Source of the DNA: Phycisphaerales bacterium
GTDB taxonomy: Bacteria; Planctomycetota; Phycisphaerae; SM23-33
Assembly (NCBI GenBank): GCA_003171235.1
Contig: PMYM01000161.1
Coordinates: 24,875 to 30,493 of the forward strand
Length of the DNA stretch: 5,619 nt
Direction of reading: 5' to 3'
Part shown: positions 1-5,619 of the stretch, in pieces
Layout: every line of letters begins with the position of its first letter
Position numbering within the stretch: position 1 is the stretch's first letter
Notes under the pieces: model-generated
Database searches by the model: none
What the model was told of the DNA's origin: nothing
What the model saw: only the letters and a program-made list of their open reading frames with translations
Position numbers and translations under genes: made by a program

Positions 1-618
1 CAGCCGCTGCGCGACTTCGAGCACAACCAGTACTTCCAGGCGGAGGAGGGCGTGGTGGTGGCCGACACCGACGAGGACAGTCCGGCCAAGCGCGCCGGCA
101 TCTCCAGCCGCGACCGCATTCTCAAGATCAACGGCAAGAAGGTCACCGCCCTGACCGATGAAAACCTCCCCGAGCTGCGTACCGAGCTGGGCCTCTTGCC
201 CAAACAAAGCCCGGTGGAGATCGTGCTGGACCGGGGGGGCACGGAAATATCCTTCACCGTCACCCCGCGGGAAAAGGGAAAGGTCGAGGGCGAAGAGCTC
301 GACTGCCCGCGCTGGGATCTGACGGTCAAATCCATCAACCAGTTCGACAACCCCGAGCTCTACCTGCATCGCCAGAAGGGGGTGTACGTCCTGGGCGTCA
401 AGCCGCGCGGCAACGCCCGCGACGCCGGCCTGAACGAACAGGACATCATCCTCAAGATCGAGGACAAGGACATCGTCGCCCTGGACGACGTCAAGGCCCT
501 GCACGCCAAGTCGCTGGAAACGGTAAAGGAAAACCACCGCCTGCGCTTCACCGTGCTGCGCAACGGCCTGATGCGGCAAATCATCCTGGACTTCCTCCGG
601 GACTACGAAAAGGAATAA
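1..618 (+). CDS. PDZ-domain protein, C-terminal part (probable HtrA-like exported protein)
   Basis: The frame is open from the first base, so this is the 3' end of a longer gene; the GTG at 52 lies inside a PDZ domain and is not a credible start. The visible 205 residues hold two PDZ domains. The first spans about residues 13-90, with GVVVADTDEDSPAKRAGI at 17-34 and DRILKINGKKV at 38-48. The second spans about 105-198, with GVYVLGVKPRGNARDAGL at 127-144 and DIILKIEDKDI at 148-158. PDZ domains bind C-terminal or exposed peptides, and tandem PDZ pairs are typical of the C-terminus of HtrA/Deg periplasmic proteases. The protease part, if any, lies outside the window, so activity cannot be judged. 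The same layout (PDZ, linker containing LTV, PDZ) ends the next protein, suggesting a tandem pair. The protein ends in a charged tail, DYEKE. A site-2 or C-terminal processing peptidase with PDZ domains is a less likely alternative. Confidence 0.85.
   Translation, partial: QPLRDFEHNQYFQAEEGVVVADTDEDSPAKRAGISSRDRILKINGKKVTALTDENLPELRTELGLLPKQSPVEIVLDRGGTEISFTVTPREKGKVEGEELDCPRWDLTVKSINQFDNPELYLHRQKGVYVLGVKPRGNARDAGLNEQDIILKIEDKDIVALDDVKALHAKSLETVKENHRLRFTVLRNGLMRQIILDFLRDYEKE
611..614 (+). promoter_or_regulatory. Shine-Dalgarno site for the 749-aa PDZ protein
   Basis: AGGA lies inside AAAAGGAA, 6 nt before the ATG at 621. It falls within the last codons of the upstream gene, whose stop at 616-618 is 2 nt from the next start. 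Translation of the two genes is therefore likely to be coupled, and the site fixes the start at 621. Confidence 0.6.
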
Positions 619-620
619 CC

Positions 621-2870
621 ATGAAGCCATTGGCCCTGCTTGCCTGTCTTGCCTTGACGGCCCTGCCGCTGACGGGGTCGGCCCAGCCGGCCCCCGCGGC
701 CGCCTCCGCCGCCGCCAGCGCCCCCGACGTGGAGAAGCTTTCGCCCGCCCAGCAGCTTGAGATCATCGGGTCTCTCCAGCCTTCGCTGGTGAGGGTGGAG
801 TACACGCTGCAGTACGACAAGGGCGAGGCCCCCAGCAGCGGCGGCAGCTCGCTGGTGGATGAAGAGCGGCCCATGGAGCTGCCGGGCTTTTTGGTGGCCC
901 CGGACAAGGTGCTGACGGCCGACATCGCCCTGCACCCGCGCTTCATCAAGAGCCTGGCGGTGCGCCAGGGCGAGGAGGTGGTCGCCGCCAAGCTGGAGGC
1001 CCTGGGAACGAATCAGCCCTGCCGCCTGCTTAGCCTGGCCAAGCCTTTCAAGAACGGCAAGCCGCTGAGCTTCGCCCCCGCCGCCGAACCGTATTTGCTG
1101 CTCTCGCATTCCCGGCACGAGGCCTCGTGGCTGGCCATCATCCGCCCCATGCAAAGCGGCATCGCCAGCAGCGACGACGGGCGGAAATTCGTCTCCGCCA
1201 ATTGCGGGCCCGAGGGCGTGGTGATCGTCGATGCCAAGGGCGCCCCGGTGGCCATGACCTTCACCGACGAGATGCCTCCCGACGATTCCTGGAAGGTCTC
1301 CCCCACCGCCTGGGAGATGACCCCGGCCGCCGAGATGGACAAGAAGCTGGCCGCCCTGGAAGAGCAGGCCAAGCAGTGCGTGCTGCACGTGCGGTTGAAC
1401 TTCCGCAGCCCCAAGAAAGGCAGCGGCGACGAGTTCAGTTCCCGCCGCTACGGCGAGGACGGCGGCGCCGAATCCGGCGGCACCCAGTCGAATGTTCCGG
1501 GCGTTGTCATCGGCCCGCAGCAGGTGCTGGTGCTGGCCCACCTGCAGCCCAAGGTCACCGCCCGGCTGGAGGAAATCACCCTCTTCCTGCCCGACGGCAG
1601 CAAGGTTCCGGCCAAGTTCGAGGCCACGCTCCAGGACTACTGCGGCTTTGTGGCAAAAACCGACAAGCCCCTGCCCGCCACGGCCAAGCTTTCGGACAAG
1701 GACATCCTGTCCTACCGGCACGGGCTGCTGATGGGCATGGACCTGCGGCTGCAGGGTGAAACGGTGGTAACCTATTTCGACCACTGCCGGACGGGCGGCT
1801 TCAGCCTGGGGTGGCGCAAGCAGGTCACGCCCTACTTCAATTTCAGCGCCGAGAACGATTTCATTTTCGACGCCGCCGGCCAACTGGCGGCCCTGCCCAT
1901 GGCCCATCGCCCCAAGCTCTCGGCCCGCGAGAACTACGGCCGTATCAGCGGCATGCTCCCCAGCACCGCCATCGCCGGCATCTTCAAGGACATCCCTGCC
2001 CAGGTGGACGCCTCCAACGTCCCCCTGACGGCCGAGGACGAGATGCGCCTGGCCTGGCTGGGGGTTGAACTGCAGGCCCTCAACCGCGAACTGGCCCGGG
2101 ACAACAAGGTCAGCGACCTGACCAGCGACGGCGCCACCGGGGCCATCGTCTCCTTTGTCTATGCCGGCAGCCCGGCGGAGAAGGCCGGCATCAAGCTGGG
2201 CGACATCCTGCTGCGGATTTACGCCCAGGACTATCCCAAGCCCATCGACGTGACCGCGCGCGATCCATATGCTTGGGCCGATGAAGCTTTCCCCTGGGAC
2301 CGCTGGGATCAACTGCCCGAGTCCTACTTTGACCGCATTCCACGCCCCTGGCCATCGCCTGAAACCAGCCTCACCCGCACCCTGACCGACCTGGGCTTCG
2401 GCAAGAAATTCGAGCTGGAGTACTTCCACGAGGGCAAGATCGACAAGAAGACCCTCACCGTCCAGCAGAGCCCCACCCACTACGACACCGCCGCCAAGTT
2501 CAAGAGCAAGCCGCTGGGCCTGACCGTGCAGGACATGACCTTCGAAGTGCGGCGGTACTTCCAGAAGAAGGACACCGACCCGGGCGTGATAATTGCCAAG
2601 CTCGAGCCGGGCCAGAAGGCCTCGGTCGCCGGCATGAAGCCCTACGAGTTGATCACCCACGTCAACGACAAGCCCATCTCCAACGTCAAGGAGTTCGAGC
2701 AGCAGGTTAGCGGCGCCACGGGCGAACTGAGCTTCTCCGTCCGCCGCCCCACCACGGGCAAGGTGGTAAAGATCAGGCTGGACAAGGCCGACACCCAGCC
2801 CGCCAGCGGCCCGGCGCCGGCAAGCCCGCCCCTGCGGCCCGGCCTTCCCCTTCCGGAGATCGAGCCGTAG
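621..2870 (+). CDS. Secreted protein with two degenerate trypsin-like domains and two PDZ domains (probable pseudoprotease)
   Basis: Residues 1-21 form a signal peptide (MKP, then a Leu/Ala-rich core, likely cut near GSA-Q), followed by an Ala/Pro-rich linker to about 35, so the protein should act outside the inner membrane. Residues about 45-235 and 245-460 each resemble a trypsin-like beta-barrel of the HtrA type. In unit 1, VLTADI (97-102) matches the usual VLTNAH with Ile for His, C134 sits where Asp is expected, and GPEGVVIVD (196-204) matches GNSGGPxVD with Glu198 for Ser. In unit 2, VLVLAH keeps His307, C341 sits at the Asp position and SAENDFIFD (409-417) puts Glu411 at the Ser position. 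Two PDZ domains follow: about 477-616 (core GAIVSFVYAGSPAEKAGI) with a Trp-rich insertion, and about 630-722 (GVIIAKLEPGQKASVAGM). The tail is Pro-rich. Loss of catalytic residues argues for a binding, scaffold or regulatory role, perhaps with the protein encoded just upstream. The alignment is by eye; PDZ calls are firm, the pseudoprotease reading moderately so. Confidence 0.85.
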   Translation: MKPLALLACLALTALPLTGSAQPAPAAASAAASAPDVEKLSPAQQLEIIGSLQPSLVRVEYTLQYDKGEAPSSGGSSLVDEERPMELPGFLVAPDKVLTADIALHPRFIKSLAVRQGEEVVAAKLEALGTNQPCRLLSLAKPFKNGKPLSFAPAAEPYLLLSHSRHEASWLAIIRPMQSGIASSDDGRKFVSANCGPEGVVIVDAKGAPVAMTFTDEMPPDDSWKVSPTAWEMTPAAEMDKKLAALEEQAKQCVLHVRLNFRSPKKGSGDEFSSRRYGEDGGAESGGTQSNVPGVVIGPQQVLVLAHLQPKVTARLEEITLFLPDGSKVPAKFEATLQDYCGFVAKTDKPLPATAKLSDKDILSYRHGLLMGMDLRLQGETVVTYFDHCRTGGFSLGWRKQVTPYFNFSAENDFIFDAAGQLAALPMAHRPKLSARENYGRISGMLPSTAIAGIFKDIPAQVDASNVPLTAEDEMRLAWLGVELQALNRELARDNKVSDLTSDGATGAIVSFVYAGSPAEKAGIKLGDILLRIYAQDYPKPIDVTARDPYAWADEAFPWDRWDQLPESYFDRIPRPWPSPETSLTRTLTDLGFGKKFELEYFHEGKIDKKTLTVQQSPTHYDTAAKFKSKPLGLTVQDMTFEVRRYFQKKDTDPGVIIAKLEPGQKASVAGMKPYELITHVNDKPISNVKEFEQQVSGATGELSFSVRRPTTGKVVKIRLDKADTQPASGPAPASPPLRPGLPLPEIEP

Positions 2871-2897
2871 CGAACCATGCGGGAACACTCGCGGCGA

Positions 2898-2928
2898 AGG
2901 CGGCGGCTGGTTTATCCAGTCGCCGCTT
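2898..2928 (+). terminator. Strong hairpin after the PDZ gene pair, probable terminator
   Basis: GCGGCGGCTGG (2900-2910) pairs with CCAGTCGCCGC (2916-2926) around the 5-nt loop TTTAT. This gives 11 pairs with a single G-U, and two weaker outer pairs extend it to 2898-2928. It starts about 28 nt after the stop at 2870, where an operon terminator is expected. Only two T residues follow the stem before CCC, so the U-tract of a classical intrinsic terminator is missing. It may terminate inefficiently, act with Rho, or protect the mRNA 3' end. Confidence 0.5.
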
Positions 2929-2975
2929 CCCGCTGCGGTTGTCGCGCGGGAATCGCCGACGGCAGAGTTTCGGGG

Positions 2976-3004
2976 CTTTCAAAATCCAAGCACGGGCGTA
3001 AAAT
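2976..3004 (+). promoter_or_regulatory. Candidate sigma-70-type promoter for the CPBP operon
   Basis: TAAAAT at 2999-3004 matches five of six positions of the -10 consensus TATAAT, and stands in a short AT-richer patch of an otherwise GC-rich gap. The best -35 at 17-nt spacing is CTTTCA (2976-2981), which matches only three of six positions. Transcription would start near 3011, giving a leader of about 90 nt to the ATG at 3101. The position after the hairpin and before three closely spaced genes makes a promoter here sensible, but the -35 is weak. Confidence 0.35.
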
Positions 3005-3100
3005 GCAGCCTCGGCCCTCCCGCCGCTGATTGGGCCGGCAACGCCACGTATGATGCCTCGGCCTGGCGCCGGGGCCACAACCAACCGCATAGGGTCCGGG

Positions 3101-3913
3101 ATGGAGCAACAGCCAACATCGGCTCTGGCAACGCAGGCGGATAACCCCCTGCGCTGCCAGTATTGCGGGGCCATGCTGGCCAGCGGATACTACTTCTGCT
3201 TGAGTTGCGCCACCCCCTATCGCAGCGTCGAGACGGTGCTGCCGGCGGTGCGCGTCGCCCGGCCGGACGAGGGCGAGCAGATCCGCCTCCGCGCCCCCCA
3301 CGCCTGGCCCTTGTTCTGGACCTACCTGTCGGTGGTCGTGGGCGGCGGCATTGCCGGCTTTCTGATCTTCCGCGAGAACCTAGCGGCCGCCATCGTGCTG
3401 AGCTCAGTCGGCATGTTCATCACCACCTGCATCTTCGGCTGCATTCATTACCGTTCGCTGTGGGTGCAACTGAATCGCATCGGTTTCAACAGCCGCTGGG
3501 CCTGGCTCTGCCTGGCGGCCCTGGCGCCGATGCTGCTGATCAATTACGGCTACACCCAGGGCCTGGAACACCTGCTCAAGAACGATCACGCAAGCCACTG
3601 GGCAGAAGCCCAACAGGAGCTTGGCCTGCCGGGGATGATCTTCCTGGTGGCGGTGCTGCCGGCCATCGTCGAGGAGTTGGCCTTCCGCGGGTTGCTGCTG
3701 CACTGGCTGGCGGTGGCCATCACGCCCAACAAGGCCCTGATCCTCAGCTCGGCCCTTTTCATGGCCCTGCATTTCAGTATACTTAGTGCGCCTTACCTGT
3801 TTGCCGTGGGAATGCTTCTGGGTTTCGCCAGGTTGAAGACGGGAAGCCTGTATCCATCGATGCTGATCCACTTCCTGCACAATCTGGCGGTGGTGGTTCT
3901 TTTTCCTGGGTAG
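3101..3913 (+). CDS. CPBP-family (CAAX protease/Abi) intramembrane metalloprotease with N-terminal zinc ribbon
   Basis: This 270-residue protein has an N-terminal zinc ribbon (C19, C22, C33, C36 in two CxxC pairs) and then a multi-pass membrane domain, with hydrophobic segments near 71-90, 94-114, 132-149, 176-190, 210-228, 231-243 and 255-268. The CPBP (PF02517) signature motifs are complete: EELAFRG (191-197, the EExxxR motif), FMALH (220-224, FxxxH) and HFLHN (257-261, HxxxN). The glutamates and histidines of these motifs form the active site of CAAX prenyl proteases such as Rce1, so the enzyme looks catalytically intact. Bacterial members serve in membrane proteolysis, bacteriocin self-immunity and other roles; the substrate here is unknown. 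I chose the ATG at 3101 because AGGG lies 6 nt upstream and the zinc ribbon begins soon after it. An in-frame ATG at 3050 would add 17 residues but has no ribosome binding site. It is the first of three tightly spaced genes, 4 nt before the next. Confidence 0.88.
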   Translation: MEQQPTSALATQADNPLRCQYCGAMLASGYYFCLSCATPYRSVETVLPAVRVARPDEGEQIRLRAPHAWPLFWTYLSVVVGGGIAGFLIFRENLAAAIVLSSVGMFITTCIFGCIHYRSLWVQLNRIGFNSRWAWLCLAALAPMLLINYGYTQGLEHLLKNDHASHWAEAQQELGLPGMIFLVAVLPAIVEELAFRGLLLHWLAVAITPNKALILSSALFMALHFSILSAPYLFAVGMLLGFARLKTGSLYPSMLIHFLHNLAVVVLFPG

Positions 3914-3917
3914 GTTT

Positions 3918-4490
3918 ATGGACGAATTCTTCATGATTCGGCTTATCATCATGGCGATCTGCGGGGTCATCGCGGCCGCCATCGCCTCGCACAAGGGCAG
4001 GAATGTCGTCGGGTGGTTCTTCGCGGGGTTCTTCATAACCCTGATAGGCATCATCATTATCCTGGTGCTCCCCAACCGCCGCCTGGAGCGCGAGCAGCAG
4101 ATGCAGGTGCAGAGCGAGCAGCATCGCCTGCGCGAGCAGCTTCGCCAGGAGCGCATGAAGAGCGAGACCTTCCGCCGCTACGCCCTGGGGCGGATCGACA
4201 ACCACGACCAACTGCTGGGGACCGACACGCGCAGCCTGGCCGCCCTGCCCGGGGCCCAGGTCGACGGCTCGCCTTCGCCCCAGGACGTGTTTGTCACCCC
4301 GCAGAACGACGGCGAGGCCGCCGTCTGGTACTACCACCTCAACGGCCAGACCATCGGCCCGACAAGCCTGCGTCAATTGAAGGCCATGCTGCAGACCCGC
4401 CAACTCGCCCCCGCCACCCTGGTCTGGTGCGAAGACCTGGGCCAGTGGACGGCGGCCAACCAGGTCCCCAACCTGCTGACTACGGTGTGA
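3918..4490 (+). CDS. Membrane-anchored protein with coiled coil and C-terminal GYF_2-like domain
   Basis: The 190 residues fall into three parts. Two hydrophobic segments (about 6-24 and 31-51) are joined by a short basic turn, SHKGRNVVGW, a hairpin common in small bacterial membrane proteins. A charged Glu/Arg/Gln-rich stretch at about 53-86 should form a coiled coil. After a linker, residues about 136-187 match the GYF_2 type of domain (PF14237): WYYHLNGQTIGP at 137-148, a helix at about 150-160, then LVWCEDLGQW with Trp170 and Trp177. GYF-type domains bind proline-rich peptides in eukaryotes; in bacteria the GYF_2 form is commonly found on membrane proteins and its ligand is largely unknown. 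The positively charged loop and the R/K-rich segment after the second helix place the soluble part in the cytoplasm. The start at 3918 has only a weak GG-rich site over the preceding stop, suggesting coupled translation with the protease gene. A Met at 3933 is a possible alternative start. Confidence 0.85.
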   Translation: MDEFFMIRLIIMAICGVIAAAIASHKGRNVVGWFFAGFFITLIGIIIILVLPNRRLEREQQMQVQSEQHRLREQLRQERMKSETFRRYALGRIDNHDQLLGTDTRSLAALPGAQVDGSPSPQDVFVTPQNDGEAAVWYYHLNGQTIGPTSLRQLKAMLQTRQLAPATLVWCEDLGQWTAANQVPNLLTTV

Positions 4491-4491
4491 C

Positions 4492-5385
4492 ATGGAAAAG
4501 ATCGAAGGCATGCTGCAACTGGACGGGCTGCTGGAGGGCCGCCTCAGCGCCCTGCCCGAGGGCGAAAAGCGCCTGCAGGAATGGGTGCGCTTCGCCGGCT
4601 CGGTGGCCCTGCCCTTTTCCCTGGAAATCGACGGCAGCCAGTTTAACCTGCTGCCCGGCCGCCAGCCGCTCGAGGCTGCACAATTGGGGCCCGAACCCTC
4701 CGAAACCGTCGTCAACGCCCTGAATCAACTGGTCAAGCTTTTCCCCGCTTCCGAGCGACAGCACGTTTTTTCCACGCTGCGCAGCGTCGAATACCGCGCA
4801 AACCTCGAGATCCAGACCCTCTACGCCATGGGCAGCCAGGGCCAGATCGAGGCCCGCCAAAGAAGCGTCGAAAGCCAGACGACAGCCCCCCTCCGGCCGA
4901 TGGGGCACAAACAGAAGCTCCGGCTGGCCGGGCTGGGCCTGGCGGTGGCGCTGGTGGTGCTGGCGGCGTCCACATTTTTCGTCGATTACCGCCAGTTGCT
5001 CGCTCGGGTGCGCGACCGCCTGACGCCCTTCGACGCCCAGGCGGTGGCCGTGGACAACGCCGCCTTCGAACCCTATTTCACCGTGGAGGGCAAGGCCAGC
5101 CAGGAAGGTTGCCTGGTGCTGTCGCTGAAGCGCACGCCGCAATACCCCCAAAGCCCCCAGGACCTGGACAAGCTTTCCGCCCAGTCGGCCGGTTCGCTGG
5201 AGCAGCGACTGGCGGTGGAGGCCCTGGCCCGGGGCTATGTCCACTGCGAACTCTTCGACAGGGACGGCCGCTTCATCACCGCCGCATTCGAGCGGATCGC
5301 CCCCCTCCAGCAGGAGGAGTCCATTCGCCTGCGCCTGCCCCTGCCCCCCGACCGCCGGCTGGGGAAGATCATCCTTGCGTATTGA
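4492..5385 (+). CDS. Single-TM protein of unknown family, third gene of the CPBP operon
   Basis: I do not recognise a family for this 297-residue protein. The ATG follows the previous stop by 1 nt (TGACATG) with no clear Shine-Dalgarno site, so translation is probably coupled. Residues 1-140 are soluble, with a predicted mixed fold and a distinctive stretch at 92-111 (VFSTLRSVEYRANLEIQTLY). One membrane segment lies at about 143-163 (LAGLGLAVALVVLAAS core) and is preceded by HKQKLR, so by the positive-inside rule the N-terminal part is cytoplasmic and residues 164-297 are external. The external part has alternating hydrophobic stretches near 194-213, 249-267 and 275-296, suggesting a beta-sandwich, with two cysteines (C207, C252) that might form a disulfide. 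The position after a membrane protease and a GYF_2 protein hints at a partner or substrate role, but nothing in the sequence proves it. Confidence 0.8.
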   Translation: MEKIEGMLQLDGLLEGRLSALPEGEKRLQEWVRFAGSVALPFSLEIDGSQFNLLPGRQPLEAAQLGPEPSETVVNALNQLVKLFPASERQHVFSTLRSVEYRANLEIQTLYAMGSQGQIEARQRSVESQTTAPLRPMGHKQKLRLAGLGLAVALVVLAASTFFVDYRQLLARVRDRLTPFDAQAVAVDNAAFEPYFTVEGKASQEGCLVLSLKRTPQYPQSPQDLDKLSAQSAGSLEQRLAVEALARGYVHCELFDRDGRFITAAFERIAPLQQEESIRLRLPLPPDRRLGKIILAY

Positions 5386-5457
5386 GCGGAAGGGTTGCGC
5401 GTGCAACAAAGTTCGCCCTGCAACGGACCCCTCGGCCATTTCTGCCGCTGCCCTTAG

Positions 5458-5486
5458 TGGAAGGCGCTGCGGGAAAAGCTTATAAT
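5458..5486 (+). promoter_or_regulatory. Candidate promoter with consensus -10 box upstream of the last gene
   Basis: TATAAT at 5481-5486 is a perfect -10 hexamer in GC-rich surroundings. With 17-nt spacing the -35 is TGGAAG (5458-5463), matching three of six positions, so an activator or other contacts may be needed. There is no extended TGn motif. Transcription would begin near 5493, about 40 nt before the start codon at 5534. This separates the last gene from the preceding operon. Confidence 0.55.
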
Positions 5487-5495
5487 CGTCGCTTT

Positions 5496-5520
5496 CATGC
5501 CCACGGTTTGCGCGGGCATG
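5496..5520 (+). promoter_or_regulatory. Perfect 7-bp inverted repeat in the leader of the last gene
   Basis: CATGCCC (5496-5502) and GGGCATG (5514-5520) are exact reverse complements separated by 11 nt. The repeat begins just after the predicted transcription start and ends 2 nt before the Shine-Dalgarno site at 5523. It could be an operator for a dimeric repressor, or form an RNA hairpin in the 5' leader that affects mRNA stability or access to the ribosome binding site. The symmetry is seen directly; the function is inferred. Confidence 0.4.
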
Positions 5521-5522
5521 TC

Positions 5523-5527
5523 AGGAG
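5523..5527 (+). promoter_or_regulatory. Strong Shine-Dalgarno site
   Basis: AGGAG lies 6 nt before the ATG at 5534. It is the best ribosome binding site in the window and selects this start over the earlier ATGs at 5497 and 5518, which are in another frame and lack such a site. Confidence 0.75.
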
Positions 5528-5533
5528 AGAATT

Positions 5534-5619
5534 ATGGAACGCTGGTCTTGTGGGAGTTGGTCTTTGAGAATTTGCCTGGCTTGGTTGTGTGCCATGGGGC
5601 TGGCATTGGCTGGGCCGGC
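5534..5619 (+). CDS. Exported protein, N-terminal signal peptide only (runs off the right edge)
   Basis: Twenty-eight codons are visible. The product begins MERWSCGSWSLRIC and continues with a hydrophobic core, LAWLCAMGLALAG, followed by Pro and probably Ala. This is a typical signal peptide with a basic n-region and small residues near the expected cleavage site, so the mature protein should be exported or membrane-bound. What the protein does cannot be told from this part. The start is fixed by a strong Shine-Dalgarno site, and a promoter with a perfect -10 box stands upstream. The codons (AGT, TCT, AGA, ATT, TGT, TTG) are less rich in C-ending forms than in the neighbouring genes, which may reflect the signal-peptide region or a different origin for the gene. 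Confidence 0.65.
   Translation, partial: MERWSCGSWSLRICLAWLCAMGLALAGP

Noticed and set aside
603..2888. A 761-codon open frame on the - strand, fully overlapping the 749-aa PDZ protein gene
   Set aside because: Its product is a low-complexity mix rich in Gly, Leu, Gln, His and Val with no domain, and the + strand frame has a signal peptide, PDZ domains and a ribosome site. Long antisense frames are common opposite GC-rich genes.
2929..2950. Second inverted repeat CCCGC...GCGGG after the 2898-2928 hairpin
   Set aside because: Five pairs with a 12-nt loop are expected by chance at this base composition.
3050..3100. Upstream ATG at 3050 as the start of the CPBP protease
   Set aside because: No Shine-Dalgarno site precedes it and the added 17 residues (Gly/Ala/Pro-rich) show no feature, while the ATG at 3101 has AGGG 6 nt upstream. 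It remains possible.
5394..5407. Small hairpin GTTGC-GCGT-GCAAC just after the 297-aa gene as a terminator
   Set aside because: The stem is only 5 bp and no T-run follows. It could arise by chance in GC-rich DNA, so I do not call it a terminator.
3783..5439. Long - strand open frames opposite the GYF_2 and bitopic protein genes (3783-4715 and 4480-5439)
   Set aside because: They mirror the codon bias of the + strand genes and overlap each other. They show no recognisable domains or ribosome sites.
5497..5619. Alternative reading frame from ATG 5497 or 5518, open to the right edge
   Set aside because: Neither ATG has a ribosome site and the frame gives no clear signal peptide. The ATG at 5534 has AGGAG at ideal spacing and encodes a typical signal peptide.

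Overview
The window is GC-rich bacterial chromosomal DNA. Every recognisable gene lies on the + strand, packed into two short operons, and a third gene begins at the right edge. There are no RNA genes, mobile-element genes, CRISPR repeats or phage genes, so nothing points to recent transfer. The families present are exported PDZ proteins with trypsin-like folds, a CPBP membrane protease with a zinc ribbon, and a GYF_2-type domain on a membrane anchor. Together with the base composition they recall Planctomycetota (Phycisphaerae-like) or related PVC-group genomes. That is an impression from gene content, not a phylogenetic result.

Region 1 (1-2870) holds two adjacent genes for PDZ proteins. 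The first enters from the left edge and shows only its C-terminal pair of PDZ domains. The second starts 2 nt after it and is complete. It encodes a 749-residue secreted protein that I read as two successive degenerate trypsin-like domains followed by two PDZ domains. By hand alignment both trypsin-like units have lost the catalytic serine and aspartate, and one has also lost the histidine, so it looks like a pseudoprotease or scaffold. The two proteins share the same C-terminal layout, which suggests a diverged tandem pair. A strong hairpin follows at about 2898-2928.

Region 2 (about 2976-5385) starts with a candidate promoter and holds three tightly spaced genes (gaps of 4 and 1 nt). The first is a zinc-ribbon CPBP intramembrane protease. 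The second is a two-TM, coiled-coil protein with a C-terminal GYF_2-like domain. The third is a single-TM protein of unknown family. All three should be in the inner membrane, with large soluble parts that could contact one another. The set may be a membrane protease with two partners or substrates, but this rests only on gene order.

Region 3 (5386-5619) has no gene for about 150 nt. It then shows a consensus -10 box, a perfect 7-bp inverted repeat, a strong Shine-Dalgarno site, and the start of a gene whose first 28 residues look like a signal peptide. That gene runs off the right edge.
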